A stretch of 64,000 nt of DNA, from the NCBI RefSeq assembly GCF_016861565.1, contig NZ_BOLK01000004.1, positions 1 to 64,000 of the forward strand, in the 5' to 3' direction. This stretch comes from Secundilactobacillus yichangensis (GTDB lineage: Bacteria; Bacillota; Bacilli; Lactobacillales; Lactobacillaceae). Under the pieces are notes generated by a model. That model did not search any database, was not told where the DNA came from, and saw only the letters and a list, made by a program, of their open reading frames with translations. Numbering within the stretch: position 1 is the stretch's first letter; each line of letters opens with the position of its first letter. The translations under genes were made by a program, and so were the position numbers. Below are positions 16,306 to 24,459 of this stretch, piece after piece.

Positions 16306-17187
16306 ATGGGTAAAATTGTTATTCGAGTTCCAGCGACATCGGCTAATTTAGGGCCGGGATTTGATTCTATCGGCGTTGCGCTGCATTTATACCTGACTGT
16401 AATTGTGGAAGAAAAAACGGAAGAGTGGCGTGTGAACCATGCCCTGGGGCCGGATGTACCAAACGACAAGCAAAATTTGATCGTTCAAGCAGCGTTAGCA
16501 GTGAACCCCAAGCTTAAGCCTCATCAGCTCACTGTGATGTCAGATATTCCCGTTGCCCGTGGCCTTGGGAGCTCTTCTACCGCTGTGATTGCGGGGGTTA
16601 AAATTGCGAATGAATTAGGCGAAATGGATCTTTCGTTAGCTGATCAAGTGACCATAGCCGCAAAGATAGAGGGACATCCAGATAACGTTGCACCTGGATT
16701 ACTTGGCGACGTTGTTGTTTCTGACTATGATGGAGAAAGTGCTACAACCGTTAAATTAGGAATGCCAGAAGGGTTAAAGATGCTGGCGTTTATTAAAAAT
16801 GAATCATTATTAACATCTGAAAGCAGAAAAGTGCTTTCGGATGAACTTCCTCGTAAGCAAGCGGTTGTTGGCAGCAGTGTTGCCAACGTCATGGTTGCGG
16901 CCCTTGCGACTAATAATTGGGAATTAGCTAGTCACATGATGGAACGCGATCAATTTCATGAAATTGCCCGGACAAAGTTGGTTCCGGAACTGCCGATGAT
17001 TCGTGAAACAGCCCATAAGTTTGGCATCTATGGTACTTATCTAAGCGGTGCTGGGCCTACGATTGGCACCTTTGGCACGGAGCCTCAGCTGATCGTTTTA
17101 CGACAGAAATTATCAGATATGGACGTGAAGGGCAGCCTACGGATTTTTGATATTGACCGGCAAGGCGCAACGGTAAATGCAGAGTAA
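16306..17187 (+). CDS. thrB: Homoserine kinase
   Basis: The 293-residue GHMP kinase phosphorylates homoserine on the way to threonine. It shows PATSANLGPGFDSIGVAL at the N-terminus, the ATP-binding PVARGLGSSSTAV loop near residue 85, and the third GHMP motif GTYLSGAGPTIG near the C-terminus. GGAGG stands before the ATG. The usual neighbours hom and thrC are absent here, so the gene is a single transcription unit between sprT and tRNA-Leu. Confidence 0.95.
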   Translation: MGKIVIRVPATSANLGPGFDSIGVALHLYLTVIVEEKTEEWRVNHALGPDVPNDKQNLIVQAALAVNPKLKPHQLTVMSDIPVARGLGSSSTAVIAGVKIANELGEMDLSLADQVTIAAKIEGHPDNVAPGLLGDVVVSDYDGESATTVKLGMPEGLKMLAFIKNESLLTSESRKVLSDELPRKQAVVGSSVANVMVAALATNNWELASHMMERDQFHEIARTKLVPELPMIRETAHKFGIYGTYLSGAGPTIGTFGTEPQLIVLRQKLSDMDVKGSLRIFDIDRQGATVNAE

Positions 17188-17211
17188 ATATGAATATTTT
17201 CCAAATAACCA

Positions 17212-17240
17212 TTGAAAACAAGTTATAATTCTGGTATATT
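17212..17240 (+). promoter_or_regulatory. Promoter of tRNA-Leu
   Basis: TTGAAA and TATATT are 17 nt apart, 14 nt before the tRNA. Confidence 0.8.
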
Positions 17241-17253
17241 ATTTCTTGTTGAT

Positions 17254-17338
17254 GCGGCCATGGCGGAACTGGCAGACGCGCAAGATTAAGGATCTTGTCG
17301 GGGTTTTCCCGGTGGAGGTTCGAGTCCTCTTGGCCGCA
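17254..17338 (+). tRNA. tRNA-Leu (AAG)
   Basis: An 85 nt class II tRNA has acceptor arms GCGGCCA and TGGCCGC and a long variable arm. The anticodon stem CAAGA/TCTTG encloses TTAAGGA, so the anticodon is AAG. Its A34 would be a substrate for deamination to inosine, and the deaminase gene tadA is in this window. Confidence 0.93.
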
Positions 17339-17348
17339 TACGTAAACT

Positions 17349-17392
17349 CGGAATGATTGACCAGTTTTGGTTAAGTATTCCGATTTTTTTTA
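17349..17392 (+). terminator. Terminator of tRNA-Leu
   Basis: CGGAAT pairs with ATTCCG around a 22 nt loop that can pair further, followed by a run of T. Confidence 0.75.
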
Positions 17393-17420
17393 TTGAATCT
17401 TTTTTCGGAGGTCACAATTA

Positions 17421-18047
17421 ATGAAAAATTTTATTTTTGATGTGGATGGCACCTTACTGGATACTGAAGCAATGTATATGAAAGCCCTGGATAAGGTCCT
17501 CCGTCAGCACCAAATTAAGCACCCTTACAGTGAGTTAGTCCGAACGTTTGGAATTACTAGTCTTGACGCGCTTAAGCAACTGAAAGTGCCAGCAGATCTC
17601 ATTCAGACGATTCTGAATGAATGGGCACAGACGATTCCAGAATTTCAACCTTTAACTCACGTTTATGATGGTATCGAAGAAATGCTTTCAGGCTTAAACC
17701 AGCAGCCAGGGGTACAGCTCGCTATTATGACGTCAAAACAGAACTATGAGTTTAAACGTGACGTGACCCCGCTTGGACTGGACCAGTACTTTAGTCAGTT
17801 TGTGTTCTTTGAGGATGCTAAACGGGGTAAGCCAGCGCCGGATCCTATTTTGGTGGCAATTGATCGCTTAAAAGCAGATCCTGAGGAAACCGTTTACATT
17901 GGTGACACTAAATATGATCTTCAGGCAGCTCATGCTGCTGGCATTAAATGCGGTCTGGTTACCTGGCAAAACGGTCCAGTTCAAAAAATTGAGGGTGCAG
18001 ACTATGTGTTTGCAGCACCGAAGGAAATCCTCACCTTGGCTCGCTAG
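17421..18047 (+). CDS. HAD-superfamily hydrolase (phosphoglycolate phosphatase-like)
   Basis: The 208-residue protein has the haloacid dehalogenase motifs: DVDGTLLDTEA with the nucleophilic aspartate at the N-terminus, IMTSK as motif II, the lysine of GKPAPDP, and YIGDTKYDLQAAHAAG as motif IV. The helical cap between motifs I and II makes it a subfamily IA enzyme of the Gph/YhcW type, acting on small phosphate esters. The substrate is unknown. AGG stands before the ATG; it is a single gene. Confidence 0.9.
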   Translation: MKNFIFDVDGTLLDTEAMYMKALDKVLRQHQIKHPYSELVRTFGITSLDALKQLKVPADLIQTILNEWAQTIPEFQPLTHVYDGIEEMLSGLNQQPGVQLAIMTSKQNYEFKRDVTPLGLDQYFSQFVFFEDAKRGKPAPDPILVAIDRLKADPEETVYIGDTKYDLQAAHAAGIKCGLVTWQNGPVQKIEGADYVFAAPKEILTLAR

Positions 18048-18082
18048 TTTTGTTAAACGGAAAAGCATGAGTTGGGCCAATG

Positions 18083-18091
18083 TGCTATGAT
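18083..18091 (+). promoter_or_regulatory. Extended -10 promoter of the EIIA-EIIB pair
   Basis: TGCTATGAT is an extended -10 element about 65 nt before the EIIA start. Confidence 0.45.
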
Positions 18092-18156
18092 GATACCAAA
18101 TGAGCGTAATTAAAAATGCTAAAAATTTTTTTGTTGAATGATGAGGAGGCAATGTC

Positions 18157-18567
18157 GTGATTGCCATTGTGATTGCCAGCCACGGTGATTTAGCTGAGGG
18201 ACTTCTGCAGTCTGCAACAATGATTTTTGGGAAGCAGACAAACGTTGCAACTGTGATTTTTAAAGATCGAGAAACATCCGATGACTTAATGATTAAATTT
18301 AAAACCGCACTTAGTAAGTTTGATGCTGCGGATTCAGTGTTATTTTTAGTTGACCTATGGGGTGGGTCACCATTTACTGTTGCCGGGCAAATTGTTAGTC
18401 GGCAACCCGAACAGATGGCCATGATTTCAGGGGTCAATTTACCGATTCTGATGGACGCGTTTACCATTCGGGACCAGCCACTAGATAAAGTAGTAGCACA
18501 CTTAGAAAGAAGCGGTCAAAAGGGCATCCGGCATTTTGAACCGGAGACACATAACGAAGGGGAATAA
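18157..18567 (+). CDS. Mannose-family PTS EIIA
   Basis: The 136-residue protein is a stand-alone EIIA-Man domain. The first strand ends in IASHGDLAEG with His9, the residue phosphorylated by HPr, and the LVDLWGGSPF loop follows near residue 66, as in ManX. The start is GTG behind GAGGAGG. The membrane subunits EIIC and EIID are missing. The only companion is an unusual EIIB 5 nt downstream, so this looks like a phosphorylation-dependent signalling unit, not a transporter. That function is inference. Confidence 0.88.
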   Translation: MIAIVIASHGDLAEGLLQSATMIFGKQTNVATVIFKDRETSDDLMIKFKTALSKFDAADSVLFLVDLWGGSPFTVAGQIVSRQPEQMAMISGVNLPILMDAFTIRDQPLDKVVAHLERSGQKGIRHFEPETHNEGE

Positions 18568-18572
18568 CCGTT

Positions 18573-19076
18573 ATGACAATGGATATCCAGTTAGCACGTA
18601 TTGGCAGCCGCCTGTTACCGAGTCAAGTCGCTCGCGGATGGGTTAAAGTTACCATGCCTAACCGAATCCTAGTGGTATCGAATCGGGTGGCAAAAGACCC
18701 TCTGCGGCGGACTTTAATTCTCCAGTCCGCACCATTGGGAATTGAAGCTAACGTACTGACCATCAAAAAGATGCTAGCTATCTATCAGAACTCCCGCTTT
18801 GATAAGTTTCGTCCCATACTGCTAACTGAAACTGCTAAAGACATGGCTAAACTGGTTAAAGGCGGTATCAATCTCAGCGAGGTTGGTATTAATTTAGGTA
18901 TTCTGGCCTTTCAAGACGGGATGAAGATGCTAATGGACGGTGTCGCCGTTGATAAAGACGAAGCAAAGGCCCTACGTTACTTAACTACGGACGCGAAGTT
19001 AAAGGTAGTCGTTCAAGAAAAGCCGACCGATAAACAAAGGGATATCAAACCATTTTTAGATCAACTGACTTTTTAA
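18573..19076 (+). CDS. Mannose-family PTS EIIB lacking the active-site histidine
   Basis: The 167-residue protein is full length for EIIB-Man and keeps the fold signatures LARIGSRLL, RILVVSNRVAKDPLRRTL and the C-terminal LTTDAKLKVVVQ region. In transport-competent members the first loop reads RLIHGQV, with the histidine that carries phosphate to the sugar. Here it reads RLLPSQV, so proline 16 occupies that position. It therefore cannot work as a normal phosphotransferase. It overlaps no other gene, follows EIIA by 5 nt and ends at a strong terminator. It may be a sensor or binding partner of the neighbouring EIIA. Confidence 0.88.
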   Translation: MTMDIQLARIGSRLLPSQVARGWVKVTMPNRILVVSNRVAKDPLRRTLILQSAPLGIEANVLTIKKMLAIYQNSRFDKFRPILLTETAKDMAKLVKGGINLSEVGINLGILAFQDGMKMLMDGVAVDKDEAKALRYLTTDAKLKVVVQEKPTDKQRDIKPFLDQLTF

Positions 19077-19089
19077 AATGACATCAAAA

Positions 19090-19120
19090 AAAGAGCTTAG
19101 CGCAAGGCGCTAAGCTCTTT
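19090..19120. terminator. Bidirectional terminator between EIIB and LCP genes
   Basis: A perfect 14-pair stem beginning AAAGAGCTTAGCGC has a three-base loop and A/T runs on both sides. Confidence 0.93.
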
Positions 19121-19125
19121 AATTA

Positions 19126-20205
19126 TTAGTAGCCTGAACTATTACTCGATGACGTATAGTTACTGTCGTCACCAGTACCGGTAGAACTTGATGATAATTT
19201 GGAAGATTCGTTCAGATCTAATGTGTGGCGAATGTTATTTGAAACTTTTTGTAATTCTGAAAGCGGGGCTACCTGGTAAGAGACGCCGTTAATCATGGCG
19301 TCCTGCCCCTGTAATGTCTGTGATTTAATATGGTGACTAGCATTACCATACTTCGTCCGAATAGCCAACATGTCGTTAAACGTCATATCCGTTTTCATAT
19401 TACCGTTTAATGACGTTAAAATTTGCTTATAGCGCGGAATCGAAGTAATCCCAACACCCTTAACAACTAACTTTTGAAGGACTTGTCGCTGACGTCTTTG
19501 ACGGCCGTAATCACCCAGTGGATCTTCTTCACGCATTCGTGAATAATCCAAGGCTTCTTTACCATTGAGGTGGATTTTTTGACCCTTAACCACGTTGGCA
19601 TTGCCATAGTGGAAGGTCATTGGTGGAACGACATCAACCCCGCCAACGGCGTTGACCATTCTTTCCAGCCCGCCCATGTTAACGATAGCGTAAAAATCAA
19701 TTGGAATATCCAATAGATTTTCGACGGTCGAAACTGAGGCTGCTGGGCCGCCAATGGTGTAGGCGGCGTTAATCTTTTCGTACGGCTGTGAATCTCCCTT
19801 TACTTGAACCCGGGTATCACGAGGAATACTGGTGAGGTACGCCGTTTCTTTTTTAGGGTTAATGGTGGCAACAATCAAGGTATCTGTTCGGCCAACATCA
19901 TTTCTGCCTAGGGCACCAGTATCGGTTCCCATTAAGAGAATGGAGAAAGGCTTGCCTTGCTTAATAACGTCATCGACATTTCTAAGTTTATTGGTTTGAC
20001 CAGCTTGAAAAGTGTTATCAAAAGTTTTCTTAGCCTGATTATAGGCGTGGTAGCCATAAGCGATTCCGCCAGTAAGCAGGATCAAGACTACGATCAGAAT
20101 GCTCCAGAGTAAACCGCGGTGCTTTTTTCGACGTTTAAAGTGTGAATAATCACTGCGTCGTGTTGGTTGGTTATTTTGATTTGGATCGAAATTATTTGAT
20201 GCCAT
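19126..20205 (-). CDS. LytR-CpsA-Psr (LCP) family cell-wall polymer ligase
   Basis: The 359-residue protein has a cytoplasmic basic start, one membrane segment near residues 33-55 (LLWSILIVVLILLTGGIAYG) and an extracellular LCP domain with LLMGTDTG, the arginine-rich LTSIPRDTRVQ, and YSRMREEDPLGDYGRQRRQ. LCP proteins move teichoic acids or capsule from the lipid carrier to peptidoglycan, which fits TagA and TagO in this window. The C-terminus is a low-complexity Ser/Thr/Gly tail. The promoter has TTGACA at 20263-20268 and TATAAT at 20238-20243 (complementary strand), 19 nt apart. Confidence 0.93.
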   Translation of the reverse strand: MASNNFDPNQNNQPTRRSDYSHFKRRKKHRGLLWSILIVVLILLTGGIAYGYHAYNQAKKTFDNTFQAGQTNKLRNVDDVIKQGKPFSILLMGTDTGALGRNDVGRTDTLIVATINPKKETAYLTSIPRDTRVQVKGDSQPYEKINAAYTIGGPAASVSTVENLLDIPIDFYAIVNMGGLERMVNAVGGVDVVPPMTFHYGNANVVKGQKIHLNGKEALDYSRMREEDPLGDYGRQRRQRQVLQKLVVKGVGITSIPRYKQILTSLNGNMKTDMTFNDMLAIRTKYGNASHHIKSQTLQGQDAMINGVSYQVAPLSELQKVSNNIRHTLDLNESSKLSSSSTGTGDDSNYTSSSNSSGY

Positions 20206-20511
20206 TAGTTTCCCTCGCCTCTGTAAAATCTCTTTGCATTATAGGTCTAATTGTTAAAGTCGTGTCAATTTTAAATGAAGCTTAAGTCGTTTTTAAGAAA
20301 AAGGTCAGACATTTATTCGCCTAACTGTACTATTACATCACAAATTATGGTTCCCGTAAACCGTATAATGAAGAAAGCTATCTTTACTGCCAAAAAATAT
20401 TCGTCCAGTGAATGCAGAGGATGATGTTATTTAGAAGGTTGTGAAGTCAACGTTATAGAATTATGCTATAATGAATATTAATTTTTGATGTGAAAGAGGG
20501 GTTAACACACA
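20206..20511. promoter_or_regulatory. Divergent intergenic region, LCP and AEC genes
   Basis: This 306 bp gap holds the LCP promoter on the complementary strand and, towards the AEC gene, an extended -10 element TGCTATAAT at 20464-20472. A further TATAAT at 20364-20369 on the plus strand could be a second start. I see no open reading frame or RNA gene in it. Confidence 0.55.
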
Positions 20512-21465
20512 ATGTTGCTATTATTCGCCCGAAGCGTTGCGGGCGTAGTTGAAATTCTTTTAATGATTGCGTTAGGTTACCTTCTGACTAATCTCGGCTG
20601 GTTTAACGAATCAGCTAGTAAATTAATTGCTCGATTAGTGACTCAGGTAGCCTTGCCAGCATATATGGCATACACCATTACCAGCAAGTTTACGTTTAAG
20701 CGGTTAGTTGAAACGTTGCCAGACTTGCGTTTCCCAGTAGTCTCAATGATGATCCTATTTGGGATTTCAATCATTGTCGCTAAAGTTCTACATATTAGGG
20801 AAAGTCATCGCGGACTTTTCGAATCAATGTTTTTTAATTCAAATACGGTGTTTGTCGGTCTGCCCGTTAACGTGGCATTATTTGGTGCTGCCAAAAGTTT
20901 ACCGTACGTTCTGGTTTACTACATGGCAAACACCACGATTTTTTGGACTTTAGGAGTTTACTTGATCCAGCGTGATGGTCAGGGTGATTACCACTTTAGT
21001 CTAGGTCAGACCCTTAAAAAGGTTTTCTCACCGCCATTGCTAGGGTTCATGGTTGGTGTGGTATTGGTCCTGCTGAAAATTCAACTACCCAACTTTATCA
21101 TGGCAGATTTGAATTACATTGGCGGCTTGACCGTACCGCTTTCCATGATTTTTATTGGGATTGCGATTGCTAATGTTGACCTGCACGACTTAACGATCAA
21201 CCGCGGCAGTTTAGGTATCCTCTTCGGCCGGTTTATTCTGGCGCCTGCTTTAATGGCACTTCTGGTTTTGCCTACGGGTATGCCGGTGATGATGAAGCAG
21301 GTTTTCATTATTCAATCAGCGATGCCGGTAATGACTAATGCACCCGTTGTGTCGAAACTTTACGGGGCTGATTCGAGCTTTGCGGCGGTTATGGTAACTG
21401 AATCAACGCTGCTGAGTTTACTGGTTATTCCAATTTTGATGCTGCTATTAAATGCGGCTCATTAA
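20512..21465 (+). CDS. AEC-family transporter (auxin efflux carrier/malate permease type)
   Basis: The 317-residue protein has about ten membrane segments in two repeats, with the family's central MFFNSNTVFVGLPV segment and the C-terminal QSAMPVMTNAPVVSKLYG segment. Bacterial members move malate or related organic acids, though the substrate here is not known. The ATG follows GAGGGG. The gene is a single unit with its own promoter and no citrate or malolactic genes alongside. Confidence 0.88.
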   Translation: MLLLFARSVAGVVEILLMIALGYLLTNLGWFNESASKLIARLVTQVALPAYMAYTITSKFTFKRLVETLPDLRFPVVSMMILFGISIIVAKVLHIRESHRGLFESMFFNSNTVFVGLPVNVALFGAAKSLPYVLVYYMANTTIFWTLGVYLIQRDGQGDYHFSLGQTLKKVFSPPLLGFMVGVVLVLLKIQLPNFIMADLNYIGGLTVPLSMIFIGIAIANVDLHDLTINRGSLGILFGRFILAPALMALLVLPTGMPVMMKQVFIIQSAMPVMTNAPVVSKLYGADSSFAAVMVTESTLLSLLVIPILMLLLNAAH

Positions 21466-21572
21466 ATTTAATTTAGGGATCTCGACTTAATGGCGGGGTC
21501 CCTTTATTGAATTTAGCGCCGGTGATATACTGTTATGTGAATGTAAGAGCATGAGAAGAGAGGATCAGGTTT

Positions 21573-22244
21573 ATGGTTAAATTAGTCATTTTGCGCCATG
21601 GCGAAAGTCAAGCCAATCGCGATGGCGTGTTTACTGGTTGGAGTGACGTGCCGCTGACGGAAAAGGGAATCAACCAGGCGCATCAAGCCGGAAAAGCCAT
21701 TAAACAGACAGGACTGCAGTTTGAACACTTGCATACCTCCATGTTGAAACGGGCAATCATGACGGCTAACATTGTGCTGGGCGAAATTGACCAGTTATAT
21801 ATCCCGGTAACGAAATCCTGGCGTCTGAATGAACGTCACTATGGCGCGTTACGCGGCAAAAAGAAGGCTACGGTAAAAGCCGAAGTCGGTGAAAAACAGT
21901 TTAAGCTTTGGCGGCGTAGTTATCATGTGGTACCGCCACTGTTGGACAAGCCTGATCAAGATCCGCGATACATTCCCTTAGGTGTGACGGAGCCAAGGGG
22001 CGAAAGCCTTGAAATGGCCTATGATCGTCTGATGCCATACTGGCAGGATGAAATCGCACCGCGGTTGCTGGACGGACACAATCAATTAGTGGTTGCCCAC
22101 GGGAGTACGTTGAGAGCGCTGATTAAATATATCGACCGCATCAATGATTCAGATATTGATCATTTGGAGGTTCCAAACGGTGTCCCCATTATTTATGATT
22201 TTGATACCAAACTTAACGTAGTTACTAAAAAAGAGCTAAGTTAA
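21573..22244 (+). CDS. gpmA: 2,3-bisphosphoglycerate-dependent phosphoglycerate mutase
   Basis: The 223-residue protein belongs to the dPGM family of lower glycolysis. The phosphohistidine motif [19 protein letters not shown] starts at residue 7, the active-site loop reads [13 protein letters not shown], and the second histidine lies in [15 protein letters not shown]. Dedicated mutases usually have HGNSLRA at that last motif. Here it is HGSTLRA, so a paralogue with a shifted substrate is possible. The promoter is an extended -10, TGATATACT at 21523-21531. Confidence 0.88.
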   Translation: MVKLVILRHGESQANRDGVFTGWSDVPLTEKGINQAHQAGKAIKQTGLQFEHLHTSMLKRAIMTANIVLGEIDQLYIPVTKSWRLNERHYGALRGKKKATVKAEVGEKQFKLWRRSYHVVPPLLDKPDQDPRYIPLGVTEPRGESLEMAYDRLMPYWQDEIAPRLLDGHNQLVVAHGSTLRALIKYIDRINDSDIDHLEVPNGVPIIYDFDTKLNVVTKKELS

Positions 22245-22270
22245 AGGGCAGAAAGTCGTTTGAGTTCAAA

Positions 22271-22316
22271 AAACAGCCTGATTATCAGTCGGCTATGACT
22301 GATAATCAGGCTGTTT
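22271..22316. terminator. Bidirectional terminator between gpmA and pepC
   Basis: A perfect 20-pair stem starting AAACAGCCTGATTATCAGTC has a six-base loop between the convergent genes. Confidence 0.92.
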
Positions 22317-22328
22317 AAATTTAAGCGA

Positions 22329-23672
22329 TTAAGCGAGTGCACCCATTGGATCCCATGGTGCTAAGACGGTTGGTGCTTCTTTTTGCGCCTTGCGCAGTTC
22401 AGGACTAAGGTACTTCTTGTTAACAACAACTTGGTAGCAGTATTCTTCCATCCAGCTGTCGCTCATCACGAAGTAGCCTTTGGTGCCTACTTTTTCACCC
22501 CAGCTGTTTTCAACTTTCCACTTGGTCGGTTTGCCGTCAACCAGATCAACACCGGTGATAACCATGGCGTGGGTCATCAGACTTTCACCGTAATCCAAGC
22601 GTTCTGCCTTCGTCATGGACAGGTCCATGTCCAGCAGGTCGTTCTTGTTGTAAGCGTTGGTGTCCATGATTCCCTTTTGACGGTCTGAACTTTGGCCAAC
22701 ATCGCAGCCGAACCAAACACTTTGACCATCTTTCAACTGGGCGATGGCGAGCTGCTTGAAATCGTCCATGGTGACGTTTAAGTGTTTGACCTCACGGCCG
22801 CCAACAACGTTACCCAGCATTTCAACGGTATAAGTTTTGTTGTAGGGCTTATCCGAAGTGGGCGAGTTGATGATGGAAACGTAATCGGTCAAGTTCCAGC
22901 CAACGTATTTATCGTAAAACGACTTTGGCGTTAAACCACGGTCGAGGTGGTAGTTCTTGTCGTCATCGCGATATTCAAAATCAAATTTCTGTGCGGGTTC
23001 ACCTAACGTGTAGCAAAGCAGCCGGTAAACTTCGCCCAGCATCTTGTCGCGGGCAGCCGTAATTTCATCATCGCTGGCACCTTTGGCCGTTAAGCCACGG
23101 AGAGTAACGGCATCCTTACGTAGCTTCTTGTTCAAAGTACTGTTTAGTTCGCTTGATTTGGAACTATTATAGGTTTCAGGCATGACTGACTTTGGTACGA
23201 TACCATACTTTTCAATAATGGCGCATAGCATGTCCCATTGACCGCCATCCTGTTGTGGTGTGGCCATGAGAAAGGCCACTTTACGGCTGGTCAATGGCTG
23301 ATCAGCGGTATCCAAAACGTTTTGGTAAAAGTAGTTCGCCTTTTCGAATTTATCCCAGAAGTTAGTGTAGTTTTGAGAGAGTTCAAAATCGCTAAGATTG
23401 AATAGGTCAGCTAGATGATGGCGCATGGTGTTTAACGCCGCAAACATCCAGCAACGGCCACTTTGCTTTTGATTGGCTACTTTGCCAGTGTCTAGCTCTA
23501 CGGAAAAAACGGGCGTCATATCAGTGTCCGAAGCAAAATCGGCACTGGTAGCTAGGATACCTTGATGGGAAACGGCACGTTCCACCACTTTGGCATCCTT
23601 ACGGTCGTTAAATAAAGTCTGATAACGGGTAATTTGATCACTGCTGATTGCAGCTGTTTTATCATTACTCAA
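22329..23672 (-). CDS. pepC: Aminopeptidase C (bleomycin hydrolase-type cysteine peptidase)
   Basis: The 447-residue cytoplasmic peptidase trims peptides during nitrogen nutrition. The papain-type triad is visible: Cys in SGRCWMFAALN (residue 74), His in MTHAMVITGVD and Asn in VENSWGEKVG. The reading frame is open further upstream to an ATG at 23717, but a TACAAT -10 box lies inside that extension and AGGAG stands 10 nt before TTG at 23672. The TTG gives the length typical of lactobacillus PepC. It is divergent from dut and partners functionally with the peptide symporter. Confidence 0.93.
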   Translation of the reverse strand: MSNDKTAAISSDQITRYQTLFNDRKDAKVVERAVSHQGILATSADFASDTDMTPVFSVELDTGKVANQKQSGRCWMFAALNTMRHHLADLFNLSDFELSQNYTNFWDKFEKANYFYQNVLDTADQPLTSRKVAFLMATPQQDGGQWDMLCAIIEKYGIVPKSVMPETYNSSKSSELNSTLNKKLRKDAVTLRGLTAKGASDDEITAARDKMLGEVYRLLCYTLGEPAQKFDFEYRDDDKNYHLDRGLTPKSFYDKYVGWNLTDYVSIINSPTSDKPYNKTYTVEMLGNVVGGREVKHLNVTMDDFKQLAIAQLKDGQSVWFGCDVGQSSDRQKGIMDTNAYNKNDLLDMDLSMTKAERLDYGESLMTHAMVITGVDLVDGKPTKWKVENSWGEKVGTKGYFVMSDSWMEEYCYQVVVNKKYLSPELRKAQKEAPTVLAPWDPMGALA

Positions 23673-23815
23673 ATGGATCACACTCCTTCTCGTTTCATAG
23701 TCATTATTGTACAACATTTACCGGTGAAAGTGAGCTTACTATGAGCAACTTTTGGGGTGTTTTCCAGCCCCTTTATAGTGTAAGATAAAACACATGCATG
23801 AAAGGGGATAATGAC

Positions 23816-24352
23816 ATGACACGAGGGTTTGAAATTGTTTCTTCATACGTTAATGAAGGACTGCATATACCGTACCGAGCAACTAAACGAGCGGCAGGAT
23901 ACGACTTCGAAAGTGCCGTTGATTTTAAAGTACCAAGCATCTGGAAAATGAATTTTTTAAAGGTACTGTGGGCGATTCGTCATCAAGAAAACGTTGATGA
24001 CAGCACACTTCAACGAGCTAAGAAGATTCTTAAACCGTTTTTAATTCCAACGGGGATTAAAGCTTATATGGGCGACGACGAGGTTTTGATCTTAGCCAAC
24101 CGCTCCAGTAACCCACTTAAGCGCAGTTTGGTGATTCCTAATGGGATCGGTGTTATCGATGCCGACTACTATAATAACGACAGCAACGAGGGCGAAATTT
24201 TTATGCAAGTCCTTAATTTTGGGTTAACGGATGCCAAGATTGCTAAGGGCGACCGAATTGGTCAGGGAATCTTTATGCACTACTTAACGGTTGATGGTGA
24301 ACAAAAGCCGCAGCAGGAACGGCAAGGCGGTTTTGGTTCTTCAGGCAAGTAA
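23816..24352 (+). CDS. dut: dUTP diphosphatase
   Basis: The 178-residue enzyme hydrolyses dUTP to dUMP, keeping uracil out of DNA and supplying thymidylate synthesis. Trimeric dUTPase motifs follow in order: AAGYDFES, RSSNPLKRSL, GVIDADYYN, KGDRIGQGIF and the C-terminal arm RQGGFGSSGK. An insert of about 35 residues between motifs 1 and 2 makes it longer than the classical enzyme. An upstream ATG at 23798 is in frame, but the ribosome site AAAGGGG lies inside that extension, so 23816 is the start. Confidence 0.93.
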   Translation: MTRGFEIVSSYVNEGLHIPYRATKRAAGYDFESAVDFKVPSIWKMNFLKVLWAIRHQENVDDSTLQRAKKILKPFLIPTGIKAYMGDDEVLILANRSSNPLKRSLVIPNGIGVIDADYYNNDSNEGEIFMQVLNFGLTDAKIAKGDRIGQGIFMHYLTVDGEQKPQQERQGGFGSSGK

Positions 24353-24459
24353 TTAAAAAGAATTTAAGCTCAGTGGTCTAAGCCTGCAAAAGGTTTAGAC
24401 TATGCTAAAATAAGATTGGTTAGTATTAGTCAAAGTGTTACCGGAAAGGATTGAATCGA

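Noticed and set aside
23673-23717. N-terminal extension of PepC to an ATG at 23717
   Set aside because: The extension contains a probable -10 box and the AGGAG site of the TTG start, and homologues begin near the TTG.
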